NCBI GenBank assembly: GCA_031771865.1
Contig: JASISA010000001.1
Location: 1,178,001-1,242,000, forward strand
Direction of reading: 5' to 3'
Length of the DNA: 64,000 bases
From: Nothophaeocryptopus gaeumannii
Taxonomy: Eukaryota; Ascomycota; Dothideomycetes; Mycosphaerellales; Mycosphaerellaceae
Shown here: piece after piece, positions 40,301 through 53,582 of the stretch
Layout: each line of letters begins with the position of its first letter
How positions within the stretch are numbered: the stretch's first letter is position 1
Program-made: the position numbers and the translations under genes
The notes under the pieces: generated by a model
Databases searched by the model: none
What the model was told of the DNA's origin: nothing
Seen by the model: only the letters and a program-made list of their open reading frames with translations

Positions 40301-43259
40301 CGACTGACCATGTTACAGGAAGCGGCCCTATGGCCACTCGGAAGCGTAGCGACATGACTTTGAGAAGGGCCAGCACTGGGTCTTTCCGTGGGCCGCGAGG
40401 CAAGATGACAGACGAAGAAGAGAGTAAAGGATTGAAGTCGCGACAGACGAAAGAGTTCTCGGAGCAAGGAAAAGTAAAGTGGGATGTCTACAAGGTAAGT
40501 CTCACCGAAACCTACTCGATTATGGAGAAAGCGATTGCGCTGTGGGCTATCGACGTGCAATGCAAACATAAAGTGGACCATTGATCTCGATCAGTGATCT
40601 TACTTAGAGCTGCGTGCTGACAGTTAGCAGGAATACGCCAAGCACTCTAACCTCATCGCCGTGACGATTTATCTGTTTACACTCATAGGCGCGAAGACGG
40701 CAGAGATCGGTAAGTCGCCGCTGCACGTAGTCGAGTACCGCCTGATCTCGGGCAAGGCGTGGACATCGGACTTGCTCGGTCGATGAGATTACGATCCTAG
40801 TTGTCCGCCCCACGATCCGGACTGCAAAGCTAACGCATATGCATACAGGGGGCTCTGTCTGGCTCAAGGAATGGTCAGAGGTCAACGACGTTGCTCGTGG
40901 CAATCCAGATGTTACACGGTATATCCTGGTGTACTTCGCATTCGGGATAGGCTCCGCGTTCTTAGTTGTCCTCCAAGTGAGTTCTTCGGACGCAACTCCG
41001 AGCGTGAAGCAGAACGAGCTCCAACATTGACAAACCGCCTAGACCCTGATACTCTGGATCTTCTGCTCGATCGAGGTGAGTGCGTTCACGGTTAAATCAA
41101 TCGCTCTCTCGTCGGCTTGCATTAGTCCACCGGCACTTTGCACGCGTGGATGCTCTGGCGATGCGGCCCGCATGCATGCTAATGCAGGTGTAATTACAGG
41201 CGTCAAGAAAGCTACATGCCTCAATGGCACACGCGATGTGAGTACAACATTCGTAGCATGTGTTCTAACATACGCATGCTGATGCACTTCCAGATTCCGC
41301 AGTCCCATGAGATTCTTTGAGACCACGCCCAGCGGGCGCATATTGAACCGATTCTCTTCGTAAGTTGGAATCCAACCACGCAGGGACTATCTCCGATGTC
41401 CGGGTCCATAGCTGAGGCTAACCGCGCGCTATGCAGAGACATTTACAAGGGTAAGCCCCGTAATACGAACGAGACGAGGCAAACAATCCAGATGCTAACC
41501 GCAGCTCTTCTGATGCAGTGGACGAAATTCTCGCGTGAGTACATCCGACTCTTAGTGCCGTGACCACCGTGTGAAACCCCAGTACTGACCAGCTTGTAGT
41601 CGCACCTTTAACATGCTGTTCGTTAACGCCGCTCGAGGTATGTCGGCAGAACTATGTAGGGAGCTTTGATGATGACCGATTTGGCTGACCGATCACAGCA
41701 CTCTTCACCCTTGTGGTAATTGTAGTGTCGACGCCTGTCTTCGTGGTCTTGATCATCCCACTTGGTGCGCTGTATATCTGGATCCAGAAATACTACTTGC
41801 GTACATCCCGTGAGCTCAAGCGTCTGGACAGCATCAGCCGCAGCCCGATCTACGCCCACTTTCAAGAGTCGCTTAGCGGGATCAGTACCATCCGTGCCTA
41901 CCGCCAGACTAAGCGCTTCGGGCTCGAAAACGAATGGCGGGTGGATGCCAACCTGCGCGCCTACTACCCGTCCATCAGCGCCAACAGATGGCTTGCAGTT
42001 CGTTTGGAGTTCATCGGGTCCATCATCATCCTGGCTGCTGCAGGATTCGCCATCATTTCAGTAACTACTGGAAGTGGTCTTTCTGCCGGTTTGGTCGGTC
42101 TTGCCATGTCGTATGCACTTCAAATTACGCAGTCCTTGAACTGGATCGTGAGACAAACGGTGGAGGTTGAAACTAACATCGTTTCTGTCGAGCGTGTGCT
42201 TGAATACGCCAGACTGCCAAGCGAGGCACCTGAGGTCATTTTCAAGAATCGGCCTCCGAACAGCTGGCCTGCCAAGGGCGCTGTCTCGTTCAACAGCTAT
42301 AGCACGCGCTATAGGCCTGGCCTCGACTTGGTGTTGAAGGGCGTTAACCTGAACATCAAGTCGCATGAGAAGATTGGTACGTGCGATCTGCTCTTCGCCA
42401 CCTTCAGTTTTGTGCACATTTGGCTGTCGACGCTGTCATGCGCCTTCTCGGATTCAAAATTCCGGCCTTCAGAGACCGAACGCTCGACAGTCCAACGCGC
42501 TAGCATCCTGCCGATTTCGGAAAATTTGCTAACTTGAGTATAGGTGTGGTCGGAAGAACCGGTGCGGGCAAGTCCAGCCTCACCTTGGCACTATTCCGGA
42601 TAATAGAGCCTGCACAGGGTGACGTATCCATCGACGATCTCAGTACGAGCTCCATTGGTCTCCACGACTTACGAAGCCGCCTTGCTATCATTCCTCAAGA
42701 CGCCGCTCTCTTTGAAGGCACCGTCCGAGACAACTTAGATCCAGGACATATCCACGACGATACGGAGCTGTGGAGTGTCCTTGATCATGCGCGCCTTCGC
42801 GACCATGTCGCCTCAATGTCTGGGCAACTGGATGCTCGGGTCAATGAAGGCGGCTCAAATTTCAGCCAAGGCCAACGACAACTGGTCTCCCTAGCGCGCG
42901 CTCTCTTGACTCCCAGCAACATCCTTGTGCTGGACGAGGCTACTGCTGCGGTCGATGTTGAGACGGATGCAATGTTGCAGACAACGCTACGTTCCAACAT
43001 GTTCAAAGACCGCACCATCATCACCAGTAAGTCAATCATTAGTAAGCTTATCGTCTCATACATTGTGCTAATGCGAGTTAATCTAGTCGCACATCGAATC
43101 AACACCATCCTGGATTCCGATCGTATCGTAGTGTTGGATCATGGCACCGTCAAGGAGTTCGACACTCCTGCCAACTTGGTGCGCAGCAAAGGCCTGTTTT
43201 ACGAACTTGTGCGGGAGTCTGGTCTTCTGGGTCAAATCGACAGTTCCGGGGGCACGTAG
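37376..43259 (+). CDS. YCF1: ABCC-subfamily vacuolar transporter, Ycf1/MRP type
   Basis: Thirteen exons: 37376-40106, 40319-40494, 40631-40709, 40849-40976, 41043-41075, 41200-41237, 41294-41359, 41437-41450, 41519-41534, 41600-41637, 41699-42376, 42544-43026, 43087-43259; 1550 residues, the family size. TMD0 is followed by TMD1, NBD1 (Walker A G-R-V-G-S-G-K-S at about 666, L-S-G-G-Q, L-L-D-D), an acidic Ser-rich linker, TMD2 and NBD2 (Walker A G-R-T-G-A-G-K-S at about 1337, F-S-Q-G-Q, V-L-D-E-A-T-A-A-V-D, A-H-R). TMD2 is pieced together from short exons encoding T-L-I-L-W-I-F-C-S-I-E, A-S-R-K-L-H, F-F-E-T-T-P-S-G-R-I-L-N-R-F-S-S-D-I-Y-K-V. It pumps glutathione conjugates and metals into the vacuole. 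Start: Met 37376 or Met 37382. Confidence 0.93.
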
Positions 43260-45470
43260 TAGTTAGCAAGAAAAGCGATTCAACGTTCATGCAGATCAAA
43301 CGCCACAATCCTCCCTTTTTCCCCGCATGAACGACGCCAAGATTTGCATGTTGAGATGTCATGCCATGTGCGAACGTTTGTGGCTGTCATGTGCAGCTTT
43401 TTTTGTCCTACACGAGGTGATGATCACAGAATGATGGTGTGGTACAGCCGCTCGATCGGAACCGCCGAATTCAAGCGGCGCGAGCATGGGTGTTCCCTTG
43501 CACGCATCTGTTCGTCTTCCGAATTCCCCGAAACACATCCTTGCATCAGTTGCAACTGGAGCAATACTCCGGAGTCTGGATCGCAATCTGACCGAATCCC
43601 AAGGATAATTGAGGATCTCCGCGACTCTCGCCATCGGCAAGCCAGCCGAAGCCCTAGAATCTCCCTCTGGAGATATCCTGTTGGCTGTTTTGTATCGAGT
43701 GCCCGCTGAAGGCGCTTGAGCATCCGCTAATGCTCCAGGCCCGGTCAAACCTTCTACATTCAGCAATCACATATCCATGTTCCTTGCATAGGTCGAGGCT
43801 TGCTGAGCAAGAGGTAGTCCGCCTCGTGTTAAGTTGCATACATGAATCGTAACTTGGGAGAGATTGGAAAAGAAATCCGTAGAGCAAGGACGAAAACACG
43901 AGATACCCATGGCTGATGATAATGAATTGTTGCGCTCAGCGCGCCTTCAGCAGAATGTCGGAGTTCGGTCGCGAAGCCGATGCTGCTGCTGGAATCCGTG
44001 GGAGAACCAAGGACTGGGAGCGTACGGCATTTACCTGCTGCAGATGAGCGGGCCGCACCTCTCAACCGAGCCGAGGACTCCACCTTCGATGGTACAAGAA
44101 TGTAGACAGGGCCGATGGTCTAGTGACATTGACGGTGCAACTTGGCTTCGATGCGGTGAGGCTCTGCGTGCGTAGCTGCATGGTACGGTTGCGTGGCCGC
44201 CCTCGCATCTCACCCACAAATCTCCGTTCAGGTCCGATATCAATCAGGTGGGATGCTTGCAAGTTGCAGTACTCTGCATTGCATCGTCTGCTACACAGCA
44301 GCGTCCGGCTGATCGCGCTGCGCTGCCGGATAGCCTCTTCCATGGCCGGGCCCGTGCAGATATGGCATGGATGGCTAGCACTGGAAACCTCGCCTATGCG
44401 TCGATATTCCGAACCGTGCCTCCCCAGATCGATGGCGATCGCTCATCTGTCGAATTGGGAGTGGTCTGCCATCCCGCCGGCGCCTCGGACAATTCTCCGA
44501 GCTTGGATCTAGGGTGAAGGCCTCACGGGTGCTGTGCTGGCAGCTGTCCTGCATCGTACTGTTGTGTAAGAGACTGTTCCGTGGTCAGCGTTTGTTGCCT
44601 GAGCGCTCTACCCCCTGGCCGATGGTGTCGACTTAGCAGCTGTCCAGGGCCGACGTGGGCGTAGAGATTTCGTTCTGGTCACGACGATGGTCGGGTGAGC
44701 GTAGTGGTGGAGTGCACCGATCTAGGTACGACAGGCCTTGTCTCTCCTCTACTCCCTATGTCGACTCGACATCTGGTACACCGGCCCTTCGTACCCATCT
44801 CATCTCCTTATTTCTCTTTTGATCCGGTCACAGATTCAGACATGCGATCCACCTTGCTCATAGCAGGGATACGACAACAGTCTCCACGCCATTGATAGAT
44901 GTCAAAATTGGCGCACGTCCGCGCGAGTACCATATCCCAACCTCGTGTGCACTGCTTATAAGTCAAATTCCTCACCGCGTCGAAGTGAACGCTTCTCTCG
45001 ATCGGTTTTCATCCAGTGCCTTCCAGCCCCAGCCGATTGCTCCATACGTTCTACAGCGTTCCCAAACGGACCCGATCTGAAACATATCCTACCAGTCGTT
45101 ACCTAATCCACACCCACCAAATACTCGACTCACCAGCTGAGCAACCCAAAGTCGAACATCAGAGGGCGCCACAGTAACGGTATTCATGCAACCTCTTCAT
45201 GCGTCGATGAAACAGTCTGCTAACGCTTCGCAGAGACCAACTGCAACGACGACGAACGTTTCAAACAGCTAACGCAACGATTTCAACGGCCGAATTGTTG
45301 TATGCGCAACCTACTGTAGCAGTCAGTATGTCTTGTCTGTTCAAACGTGACGGAACACGGCTGACCTGAGCTCCAGAGAAGTCAAAGCTATCGATCCCAG
45401 GCTTCAGACGCCTCCTGCTTGGTCCAGGATCCCTTCGCACATTCAATCTGCGCTCCTGCAGCGAATCGCA
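43260..45470. other. Long intergenic region, no gene seen
   Basis: 2.2 kb without a supportable coding frame, repeat or RNA. The last 500 bp are C/T- and CA-rich and may be a long leader of the next gene. Confidence 0.45.
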
Positions 45471-47596
45471 ATGGCCGTTGTACAGGACGTTTACCGCGCT
45501 GCAAAGCATCCAATGAAAGGACAGAGCCAAGCAAAGATTCACAATGAGCAAGTGAGTATTCTCGCAGCAGATCGGGACAAGCCTTGAGCACTAACAGCTG
45601 CAGGCATTTGACGCCATCAAAGGCGCTCTCGAGAAACAAGGCATCGACACCAGGAATCCATCTGCTCTGATGGGACTCATCGGTCAGATCAATCGCCATG
45701 TCAACGAGCTCATGTTGGCTCCCCGATACGAGCCAGCGTGTGAAACGGCCCTCAATGAGCCGAATGCAGCGCACAGTCAGACTCTGATCCCCCGAGATGT
45801 TCAGGTGGATTCCGAAAGCCACAACGATGAAGTTGCTCCGCTTATAACATCAAGAAGGAGACACCGTACAAGAGTTTGGCGCGATCCCCGGCAACGTGGT
45901 CGGTCTATGCTGCCTCGTGAGACATCTCGCTACTCGCTTTGCCGCAGTCCGCAGCCCGAGCCCACAGTGCCTCAGATGCCACCATCAGACACCGAGGACG
46001 ACGAACCAGTTCCCGTTCCAATCAGGAAGCAACTGAAGAGCTTCCGCATCGACGAGACTGAGCAAGTTAAAGAATTCTTGGCCAGTCGGTTCAAGCGCAT
46101 GCAGCAGCTTGCCAACAAGAAGATCGCAAAAGCATGGATCAAGGGTATCTGCCCGAAGAAACAAGCAAAGTTCCCATATCAGAACAATAAGCGGGTGAAG
46201 GATACCGGCGATCAGCCAGAGATCCCTCCGTGGTGGCCAAACCCAGAAGAGTGCAAGTTCACTGAACCAGATCACATCAAGAGAGATGGTGAGTCAACGT
46301 CCAACCTTCCGAAGTGAAGTCTCTTGCTAACGATTGACAGAGCGTATGACTCTATGCCTCCACCTGCTTCGTCTTCGGCCAAAGCCGGATGACCTTTGTG
46401 ACTGGAACAAGGGAGACCCCGAGCCTCACCCAACCCATCAGAATGTAGGATGGACCGCCTTCCTCCGCGAGCTCGCCGGTCCCGAGATCTTCGACGACCT
46501 ACCCAAGGAATCGCCAAAAAGGGTCAAGCAGAGACAACTGCTCATGCAACAGATGTATGAAGTTGCGGAAATGGAGGAAAACTTCATCGAGGGAGGCTGT
46601 GGTAAGTTGGCTCTCCATCCAAGGTTTTTATCAGTACTGACAATCGCAATAGATGGCAGCGACACTTATTGTTACGAAGAGGACGAAGAAGATCGCAAGG
46701 TCACCCACGTTGTCTCTCTGAAGCGATCTCGAAGGAATTCCATTGCATCCAGCGCAGAAGCCGAATCGAGGCCTTCCTCGGTCCCAGCGACCGGTACAAG
46801 GAGCAAACGGACCCGGCGAGATTCCTTTGCCAACCCTTCGAACGCAGAACGGAAAGGCTCAGCTTGGGCAAACGACGCCGACTTGTTCGAATGCCAGGAG
46901 CCATCCGCACCCATGGCCCATCAGATGATTCCTCGAAACGTGTCTTTCGAGGATGCAAGCTTCTGCCAGCCTGACCCTGACACGGTATCTGCCAGGCGCG
47001 TATCCTCCCAGACAGCGCCAATGAAATTTGAGGAAAACTTTCAGGACTTGGGTGACCAACAAAATAGCCAAGGCGCTATGTGGGATGGTTCCGAGCCAGC
47101 TCCAGGACACTGGGCGCAAAGTCAGACTGCATTCTGTTGCCAGCAGTGCACCGTTCAAGAGCAACACCAGGCACCACCAGCGCCCTCAAACTTCCCTGGT
47201 CGACAGGATTATCAGTTCCCCCAATATCACCAAAGTCAACAACCAGTCCAGGTTCAGCACGTGAGTCACATACCACAGCCGGAGTTCCACACTCTGCCCA
47301 ACACTCCGATATACTCGCCTTCCAGTGTGGTCCCGATGCCGATGAACAGTATGCCGGTCCAGGACTCGGGAGTGCAGCACGAGCAGGCGTACACCCACTC
47401 AATGCCGTCCGGACAGTACTTCATGCCTGTCCGTTCAGATCCCACTGTCGCCGACTTTCGCCCACCCATGAACATGACGGGCCAAGCCTATCATCACCAT
47501 CAGCCGCCGGGCAGCTTGGCTGGACGACACATTGCGCCCATGAACTACCACGGCCTCCCTTATGGCCACCCAGCCGCCTGGAATGGTCATCATTGA
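45471..47596 (+). CDS. YDR124W/HrmA-type helical-bundle protein (DUF2841 family)
   Basis: Exons 45471-45551, 45604-46288, 46341-46601 and 46653-47596; introns 52, 52 and 51 nt; 656 residues. The family core spans exons 2-3: F-L-A-S-R-F-K-R-M-Q-Q-L-A-N-K-K-I-A-K-A-W-I-K-G, I-C-P-K-K-Q-A-K-F-P-Y-Q-N, I-P-P-W-W-P, E-P-D-H-I-K-R-D and a helical E-R-M-T-L-C-L-H-L-L-R-L region. The long C-terminus is disordered and rich in Gln, His and Pro with a K-R-S-R-R basic patch. Aspergillus members include proteins of the hrmA-associated hypoxia/biofilm cluster; the biochemical role is not known. The start is uncertain: ATG 45471 is the first in frame after a possible acceptor at 45461. The last intron is in frame and stop-free, so its retention would add 17 residues. 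Confidence 0.8.
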
Positions 47597-48254
47597 TTGT
47601 CGTCTTGTCAATTGCAACTCGACTTTGGGCGTTCTAGTTCTTGATCGGAGGTCCTGGCTTTGTTTCTCTTGGATTTGGAGTGCTTCCCACTTGAGCGTTG
47701 AAGCGAGCGAGCGAGCGTCGTCCTGTTCTTGCCCTGTATTGCAGGGCTCAACATCCGCCTTTGTTACATCCGATATACCCTTTTGACGTTTGCGTTTTAG
47801 CTGCCCTCGTTGTACAGTATCGACATCCTGCACCAGATTTCGGGTACTCGAGACGAGATATGAGCGATGAGAGACATGATGGACAATGATTAATACCTGG
47901 TACTGCTAGAGACAGGAGCTGGTCTCGGCGAAAAAAGGTAATTTCGCTTAGATAGATTGAAATCCATGAAGCTCGCGAAAATGGAGATCAATGTGCATAT
48001 GGTAGCTGCGGTAATAAAGTGAAGTCTGAACAAGCGTGAAATTGACTGTCTGAACTCAAGAACGCACGAACGCACGGGCGCATGATCGCGGCTTGCGGGG
48101 GACCTGCTCGTTTTCAGGGAAGCAACATCATATGTCTTTGTTCTTTATGGCTACGCCGAGACTGCCATTATCTTGCGCTGAATCCGTAAATCATACTCTC
48201 TTTTGATACTACAACACATGACGGCGGAGTTGCAACTCTCCCGCATTGGCGACC
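47597..48254. other. Intergenic, YDR124W-like gene to SAC3
   Basis: 3' flank of the first gene and promoter of SAC3. Nothing specific recognised. Confidence 0.45.
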
Positions 48255-51200
48255 ATGTCGTCAGGGAGGGCCGGAGCTGGAATAGCGCGCGGACGCGGTC
48301 GCGGCTCGAATGCGCCAGCATCAAGTACAACTTGGCGAGGACGTGGGCGTGGACGCGGTAGAGGCGATGGCACAATCAGAGGGAATAGCGCTACCGCTCG
48401 AGGCGCGTTCGGACAACAAACACATGCGAACGGATTCCAACCCAAAGCACCAAGAGGCAATAGCGTCTTCAACCACACGGCAGGGGCGATGCGAAGTACG
48501 ACACTGGGCGGGCAGGCGACTGGAGGCGATTTGCAGGAGCGATACCAGAAGGTAAGACATCCTCCCCAACGAGGCGACTGACCGAGGGCAGAGAGTGACT
48601 CCGAATAGCTGCGACAAGAGCGCGAGAAAGAGCGCGAGAGTGCGATCCGAACTGGACAGATTACCGACCCGAATAAGCCCGTCAAGCTCAGCGAGGCGAT
48701 CACACCAGTGGGAACGTGTCCAGGCATGTGCGCCGTTTTCGAGAAGGTGGAAAGAGCAGTGAGGAACGAAGTTTGGGATGAGGAGAAGGTTGGTCAATAC
48801 ACATTTGCGCAAGAGGGGAGACACGAATCTGATAAACGGGCTTAGGTCCAAGACCACAGCGTCTATGCGCGCGGCCAGGCGCCCATGGATGAGGCTCGCA
48901 TGGTCAAAACATTCAAGCGGTCGGCTGCGGGCTACGACGATCAGTTACCTTCCGATCTACGGCCTCCGGTCGTCTTGAAGAAAACATGCGACTATCTCTT
49001 TAACGAGATACTGGGCCATGCAGCTTCTCTCGGAAAGGTTCACCACTTCGTCTGGGATCGAACGCGCGCAGTTCGAAACGACTTTTCGATCCAGCAACTA
49101 TCGAAAGCTGAGGACCTCCGAACAGCGATCGACTGCTATGAGCGAATAGCTCGCTTTCACATCGTATCATTGCACCAATTGGCCGTGGCAGACAAGCCTT
49201 ACGAGACGTACACGCCACAGCAGGAGCGAGAGCAGTTGGATAGGACGTTGCTATCACTCATGCAGTACTACGATGACTCCCGAGGCCGAATCGAACTTCC
49301 CAACGAGGCCGAATTCAAGGCATACTGCGTGCTGTTCCAGATCCAGGACAGGATACCAGATCTTGAGGACCGCGTGCAGAGCTGGTCCACGGAGGTTGTT
49401 CGCGATCGCCGCGTCCAGGAAGCTTTGAAAGTATATGCGGCAGCCAGCAATACCTTTGACTTGCAGGGGCCGTTCTTCAAGCAGGCTACCTCTCATGTCA
49501 TAGCGCGACAAGATTGGGAGAAGTTCTGGCAACTCGTTAACTCGCCCAGGATCTCTTACCTAATGGCATGCGTTGCCGAGATCTACTTCCCTGTCATTCG
49601 CGAGATGGCGTTGCAAGGAATTGTGCGTAGTACGCGCGCGAATATGCAGCAGAATTCTCACTGGACGATCGATGTGCTCTGGAATCACTTGAACTTTGAC
49701 GACGAAGAACAGCTTGAGGAATTTTGTAGATTATACGGGCTCTCTTTCAAGGACAATCCGGCTACTGGAGAGCGATACTTGGATATCTCCGCCGTTGGTG
49801 GGAGATCATTGGGATTACCTGGAAAGAAAGCGCAGCAACTCAAGTCTGAGTTGGTAGAGAGAAAACGGGAAGGGAGGACATTGCCGGCGGTCATCAATGG
49901 TCTCACGATTCGCCAGGCGCGAGACGTTGGCATGGTAGTGGAAGAAGAGGCTGAAGAGGAGATGGACGACGTTCAAGACGAGGAGCAAAATGCGTCATCT
50001 GATGCCTGGGGAGCGGGGGCTAGGCAGGAAGAGAGCCTCTTCATACCGGAATCACCAAAGGAAGATGTCGCTGGTCAGTCCTTGGGTAATGAGAATGAGG
50101 CTGCGGCCCCGGCAGCTCCAACCCACTTCTCTGCTGCCTCCAAGCCAAGCCCTTTCGCTGCCCCAAGCTTTGTGAACTCATCAGGCGGGACAGGCCTGTT
50201 TGGTCAGCCGTCCACTACTGCACCAAACGCATTCGCGAATCTCAACGCTCCTTCGAAGTTTGACTGGACTTCCAAAGCGGCTGCACCCAGCCCAGCCGCC
50301 GTCACACCCACATCGAGCGCGCCTACCACGACAGGACTGGGCATATCTAGTACGTTAGGCACTGCAACTGGCCTTGGTACTGGAACGTCCATGTTTGGAG
50401 AATCGGAACAGAAACCTACTGGCCTTACCTTTGGCACCTTTGGTCAACAGCCGTCCAGCAGTAGTGCAGCACCGAAGATCTCGTTTCCTCCCGCTGATCC
50501 TGCGCCTCCGCCTTCAGCAACCAATCCGTTTGCGGACCTGTCAAAGAACGGTATCTTGGGTGCGAAGACAGCACCCGCAGATTCAAAATCGCCCTTCACT
50601 GTTGGCCAACAATCTGGTGGCATCGTACCAAGCACGCCCGTGCTTCCCGAAACAAACTCTAAATCGGCAGCGCAACCACCCGCTCACTCAACTGCGCCGC
50701 CCTCGACTTCGCAAACTGCGCACAACGGACAAGACTCCGGCGCGCCAACCTTGGGTGCAGGCTCAATATCGCCCACACGACGGCAGTCAATCAATGCTGG
50801 ACAAGACACGAAGCCAAAGAAACCTTCGCCGCTGCAGAACTCGTTTACTGCAGGTGAAGACGGATCGCCGTTTGGATCCACGCAGCACACCTTTAAAGCA
50901 CCACCAAAGCAGCCAGCGCGGGAATTGTTCCCCACCAAGCAAGTGCCGGCTGCTCCTTCAGCGCCGCCTTCACGCGACGCGTCTGCTGGGTCAGAGTTTG
51001 ACGCGATTGTCACGCGACTCGCCAACGAATTGGTCACTGACCCTACTACCGGATATCTCAAGCAGTTCGTAGACTTGTGGATTGGCAACCTGGTCTCCAA
51101 GACACAAGAGAAGGTGTACTTGGAGCGTATTGAGGAAGACGCGCGAGATTTCCGTCAATACTTTCTGGAGAATAAGTTCGGCAAGCTGTGGAGTGATCTT

Positions 51201-53582
51201 GTCCGCAAGAGACGGCTCAACAGGAAGGCTGTAGAAAGGAGGAAACGAATGCAGCGAAGACTGCAGCAAAGCCAACAAGCAAACAGTCTTGACGGGAGTG
51301 TTCTGGACAGCGCGTCTGTTCAATCCCGAATGGGAGCGCTACCATCCAAACCGCGCCCGGCGAAGAGCCGACAGCAAGAAGTGGACGAGATGTTTAGGTC
51401 AACGAATGGGGTTAATCGCCTCGACGTGGTGAGACAAGCAAGAGCAGGAAGTAAGCGACCTGCCCCATCTCTAGACGGGGAGTCACGCGGGTCAACCGAC
51501 AACGGGAATGGACACAAGCGCACCAAAAGCACCAGCCACGTCGATGAGCATGGCAGAGTTGCGAAACCTGCTCAAACGAGCAACTCTAGCATGAGTGCTT
51601 TCAACCGATCGTCTTTCCTAGGTTTCTCGCTGCCCAGCGACGCGTCACATCGGGGCAGCACTACCACCTCGACATACTTCCGCATGAAGGCAATGGGGCT
51701 GAAGCCAACTCAGCTTGCAGCCTCGACTGCATCACGCGGCATCAAGCGACCGCGTTACGAATCTCTCGAAGCAGCGTCAGCAGTGACCACCTCCCGGTTC
51801 AGGTCTTCCTCTATCGCTAGGTCCATTCCAGGCGAGCCGCGCGATCGCGCCTTGATGCCGCCACCGCCTTCGACAAGATCGGTCAGCTCCAAGACAGACG
51901 GGGACGACGATGTCTTGTTTGCTCGCATGAAGGCATTGAGGAAGGGTCTGAAAGAAGGCGAAGGATTCTACAAATCGCAGAACCATGAGGACAGCGAGTT
52001 TCGTCGCAGCTTGAGCGCTTCTCTCTCGGATACCGATTCACCATCGATGGAACGAGCTCGCGCGGAAGCTAGACTGCGCGCATCACTCAACGATTCGACT
52101 ATTGGTGGATCCACCGACACTCGGGATGTCCCCGCCTACCGCCTCAGAGAGAGCCGCTTCGTCCCCCGCGAGCGATATGGACGAGCCATTGAGCGAGCAA
52201 ATGAGATCCGTGCCTCAAGGTCACGTGAAGCCAGCAGGCCAGGATCTCGAGCTGATGAGCGCACGCCAGATGAGCGCAGTGCGAGTAAAGCTCCCACATC
52301 TGCTCGTCCCGCGAGTAAAGTGACGGTGGAGAATGCTATCAGCTCTGGCATCAACGGTAGCAAGCCCCTCCCCGCAACCTCATGGCCCGCTTCGAACACA
52401 GCGCCCGCCGTTCAGCCAGCGAAACCCACGTCAGGTTTTGGTACATCCTCTCTCTTCGGATTTGGATCTCAAGCTTCAGCTACGCAAGCACAAAGCAACG
52501 CGACGACTCAGTCCTCCGCAACACCGGCAGTGCCCCCAAAGTCGACATCTTTCACCAAGAGCCAGCCAGCGCAATCGGGATCAAATCCATTCTCGCAATC
52601 TTCGACATTCTGCTCCGGGCTCAATAGTGCGCCGAACCCCTTCTTGCAGACTACGCAGACCTCCAATGGCACCGGCACCTCGTTTGGATTTGGGCCTTCG
52701 CAGGCCACTGGCACATTCACCAACCCGCCAACTCAAAGTTTTGCTACTGCACCGGAGGAACCATCTCAGCCAGGCGATCACACGATCCAGGAAGAGCAGA
52801 TCCCAGCCGCTCTGTCAAACAGCTTTGGCCAGCCTTTGGTGCCGGGCCAAAGTCCCTTTGGTGCCACTACCCAAGCGAGTCCCACGCCACCTCAGCCCAA
52901 CTCGTACATGCCGTCGCAGGCAGCGTCAGAGCCGATCTCATTGTTCTCTGATGGCGACGAGGAAGAGCAGAATGACAATCTCTTGCCTAACGGCCAGCCC
53001 GACTTCTTCAATCAGCTCCATGATGAGGCGCAGAGGGACACGGATGGAACAGCAACGTCTCTTGGCTTCACTCCGCAAAATGGATATGCTGGCCAATTCG
53101 CTGCCCTCGCCAACTATGAGAACAGCGAGGAGGATGAAGATGATGACGACGTCGGAGACCAAGATACTGTTGATCGAGAAGCCGTTGAAGACCAGTCCGA
53201 AGGAGACTACGGCGATGATGAAGATCAAGAGCCAGACAGCTATCAGTACGGCGATCCTATCGATGAAGACGAGGATGAAGAGCAAGAGTTCGTCGATGAA
53301 GCTCGCATGGACACTCGCAATGGTGCCTATCGCGCAGAGTACTCCGGAGAAGAAGACGTCGATGGAGACATTGAAGATGAAGGAGATTACGATGAGGAGG
53401 AATATGACGAGGACGAGGAGGGCGATTCTGAAGATGACGGTGCTTCTGGCCGGTACGCGAACTTCCACCAAGCGCATTACGGTCGTCAGACATACCACGC
53501 CAAGCCTGCTGCGCCGCAGCCCAATGAGGCGCTGCAGACGGTTGGCAAGACGGAAGATGATGCCATTGAGCTCAGTGATTAA
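48255..53582 (+). CDS. SAC3: Nuclear mRNA export factor Sac3 (TREX-2 scaffold, GANP family)
   Basis: Exons 48255-48551, 48609-48788 and 48846-53582; introns of 57 nt each; 1737 residues. The N-terminus is an RG-rich tract (G-R-G-R-G..). The Sac3 domain starts with V-G-T-C-P-G-M-C (133-140) and continues through L-K-K-T-C-D-Y-L-F-N-E-I, R-T-R-A-V-R-N-D-F-S-I-Q-Q-L and A-I-D-C-Y-E-R-I-A-R-F-H. A long region with FG, SLFG and GFG repeats follows, interrupted by the CID-like helical part that binds Sus1/Cdc31 (A-N-E-L-V-T-D at about 50995-51270). The tail is very acidic. TREX-2 links transcribed genes to the nuclear pore. The second intron has an unusual GTTGGT donor and would give an in-frame stop if retained. 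Confidence 0.93.
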
